Of a stretch of DNA of 30,658 bases, positions 29,787 to 30,658 are shown piece by piece. The position numbers and the translations under genes are program-made. Below the pieces are notes generated by a model. The model saw nothing but the letters and a program-made list of their open reading frames with translations, ran no database searches and was not told the DNA's origin. How positions within the stretch are numbered: the stretch's first letter is position 1; every line of letters starts with the position of its first letter. Source of the DNA: a virus; IMG/VR virus record IMGVR_UViG_3300032677_000118, positions 1 to 30,658 of that record. One strand, given 5' to 3'.

Positions 29787-30258
29787 GGCGATGAAATTCG
29801 CCCGCAAGGTTCACATCGACCAGCGTCGAAAATACACCAACAATCCTTACGTCGACCATTTAGCCGAGGTCGCTGGAATCGTGGCGACGGTCAATCCGAA
29901 TCCGATCGTGATTGCGACGGCTTGGTTGCATGACAGCATTGAGGATCAGGACGTCAGCGAGGCTGAGTTGGCGGAAATGTTTGGTGTTCCCGTTGCATAC
30001 GGCGTTCGCACGCTGTCGGATTTAGAGGAAGGAAACAGGGCCACCAGAAAGGCCGCAAGCCGCCAGCGTTTGTCCGAAGCCCCCAGTTGGGTTCAGACAA
30101 TCAAGTGCGCTGACTTGATCAGCAACACCTCTTCGATCGTAATGCACGATCCGGATTTCGCGGCCATCTACCTGGAGGAGAAACGGCTTTTGCTTTCTGT
30201 TTTGACCCAGGCCGATCGCAAACTTTGGGATTTGGCATGGTCCATGGCCAATGTTTAA
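29761..30258 (+). CDS. HD-family hydrolase, MESH1/SpoT-type predicted (p)ppGpp hydrolase
   Basis: A 165-residue protein beginning at ATG 29761 (TTG 29758 is directly before). It is a compact HD domain of the small alarmone hydrolase type: FARKVHIDQRRKYTNNPYVD, H33 in DHLAEVA, the His-Asp pair H57-D58 in TAWLHDSIED, FGVPVAYGVRTLSDLEEGNR, and D118 in IKCADLISNT. The spacing and content match MESH1 and the hydrolase half of SpoT, which remove pyrophosphate from (p)ppGpp; the substrate here is predicted. An A/G-rich leader carries the ribosome site. It could relieve the host stringent response during infection or counter a (p)ppGpp-making toxin. Confidence 0.82.
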   Translation: MKIDSLAFEAMKFARKVHIDQRRKYTNNPYVDHLAEVAGIVATVNPNPIVIATAWLHDSIEDQDVSEAELAEMFGVPVAYGVRTLSDLEEGNRATRKAASRQRLSEAPSWVQTIKCADLISNTSSIVMHDPDFAAIYLEEKRLLLSVLTQADRKLWDLAWSMANV

Positions 30259-30286
30259 TCAGACAAACAACAAGGGAACTCACCCA

Positions 30287-30517
30287 ATGTCCGTGACCAA
30301 TTATGTCGTCAGAAACGCCGCTGGTCGTGTCGTCCGCAGTTTCAGCCATCCTGATTTGGCCCTGGCCTTTGCCAAGGCTCACAGCGGCCCGCTTGGGCCT
30401 TTGATCGCTCTGGAACAAGAAACCATCATCCGCGAGCGACCAATCACCACTCATCAAAACCAACCTGAAATCCTCAATAAATCAAACGGCAAACGTCTGA
30501 GGGTAGTGGCTAAATGA
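30287..30517 (+). CDS. Small phage protein of unknown function
   Basis: A 76-residue protein from ATG 30287 with AAGGG upstream; an in-frame ORF beginning at 30251 overlaps the HD gene and lacks support. The N-terminal half TNYVVRNAAGRVVRSFSHPD followed by LALAFAKAHSGPLGPLIALE resembles short phage proteins with a strand-helix domain; the tail is polar and basic. Its stop overlaps the next gene start (ATGA). Confidence 0.65.
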   Translation: MSVTNYVVRNAAGRVVRSFSHPDLALAFAKAHSGPLGPLIALEQETIIRERPITTHQNQPEILNKSNGKRLRVVAK

Positions 30518-30630
30518 ACGACGCCACCGCAAGAACGACGACTCTTAAAAAGAGCGTTCGCATGATCTGGGGTCTGACCCCAAACGAGGTCTTTATCATG
30601 CAGGCCTTGGTCAAAAAATGGGAATTATAG
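30514..30630 (+). CDS. 38-residue protein, possible HTH-type peptide
   Basis: ATG 30514 overlaps the previous stop (ATGA 30514-30517). The peptide TLKKSVRMIWGLTPNEVFIM followed by QALVKKWEL contains an LTPNE...ALVKKW pattern that resembles the first helices of a winged-helix domain, but it is too short to be sure. The stop TAG is at 30628-30630, directly before a promoter-like sequence. Confidence 0.5.
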   Translation: MNDATARTTTLKKSVRMIWGLTPNEVFIMQALVKKWEL

Positions 30631-30632
30631 CG

Positions 30633-30658
30633 TTGACTCCCTCACGAAACGGTTTAGA
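30633..30658 (+). promoter_or_regulatory. Promoter-like sequence cut by window end
   Basis: TTGACT at 30633-30638 is followed after 16 bp by TAGA at the last four bases of the window. GGTTTAGA stands in the same place relative to TTGAC as at 19607-19632. It probably drives the next rightward gene group. Confidence 0.5.

Noticed and set aside
1-30658. tRNA genes
   Set aside because: No cloverleaf-like segment with a T-loop GTTCRANNC and matching acceptor stem was found by eye; a dedicated search could still detect one.

Overview
This window is most of the structural half, plus part of the early region, of a contractile-tailed double-stranded DNA phage (Caudoviricetes, myovirus morphology). 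A tail sheath, tail tube, tape measure, baseplate J, spike and hub proteins, a portal and both terminase subunits are all recognisable. The host is probably a Gram-negative, high-GC Pseudomonadota, most likely an alphaproteobacterium. That rests on base composition, on the style of the restriction-modification and IS1595 genes, and on general protein flavour; it is inference. The window starts inside a tail gene and ends at a promoter-like sequence, so the phage continues on both sides. No integrase, repressor, lysis cassette or replication gene is visible.

Layout. From 23699 down to 1, one tightly packed leftward late operon runs in the order terminase small, terminase large, portal, broken gene, MuF-like head morphogenesis protein, two accessory head-region proteins, NUDIX-prohead protease fusion, acidic scaffold-like protein, decoration protein, major capsid protein, neck/connector genes, tail sheath, tail tube, tail assembly chaperone with a predicted -1 frameshift, tape measure with a lysozyme-like domain, baseplate genes, then the first part of a tail protein cut by the window edge. 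Many genes overlap by 1 or 4 nt (TAATG, ATGA), which indicates translational coupling.

One place interrupts the operon. At 19.6-20.35 kb a rightward promoter and truncated rightward gene meet a frameshifted, truncated leftward gene tail to tail. This looks like a deletion scar.

Between 23700 and 24126 lies an AT-rich divergent intergenic region with a 16-bp perfect inverted repeat flanking about 98 nt, an 11-bp tandem direct repeat and a weak leftward promoter. It is the best candidate here for a control region or replication origin.

From 24127 to 30658 all genes run rightward and look like early or accessory genes: two tandem paralogous small genes, a small membrane protein, an 18-bp-repeat hexapeptide protein, a 12-bp-repeat alanine-rich protein, and several tiny overlapping ORFs. 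A high-GC acquired block at about 26.9-28.9 kb holds an IS1595-type transposase remnant fused in frame to the N-terminus of an adenine/N4 methyltransferase, a full C5 cytosine methyltransferase and a short, possibly truncated restriction-enzyme-like protein. After it come a membrane protein, a DUF551-like protein, a MESH1/SpoT-type HD hydrolase and two more small proteins.

How they work together. The late genes form a full head-packaging and contractile-tail assembly line. The early region carries small host-takeover candidates, DNA modification that could protect phage DNA, and a predicted alarmone hydrolase that could affect the host stringent response.
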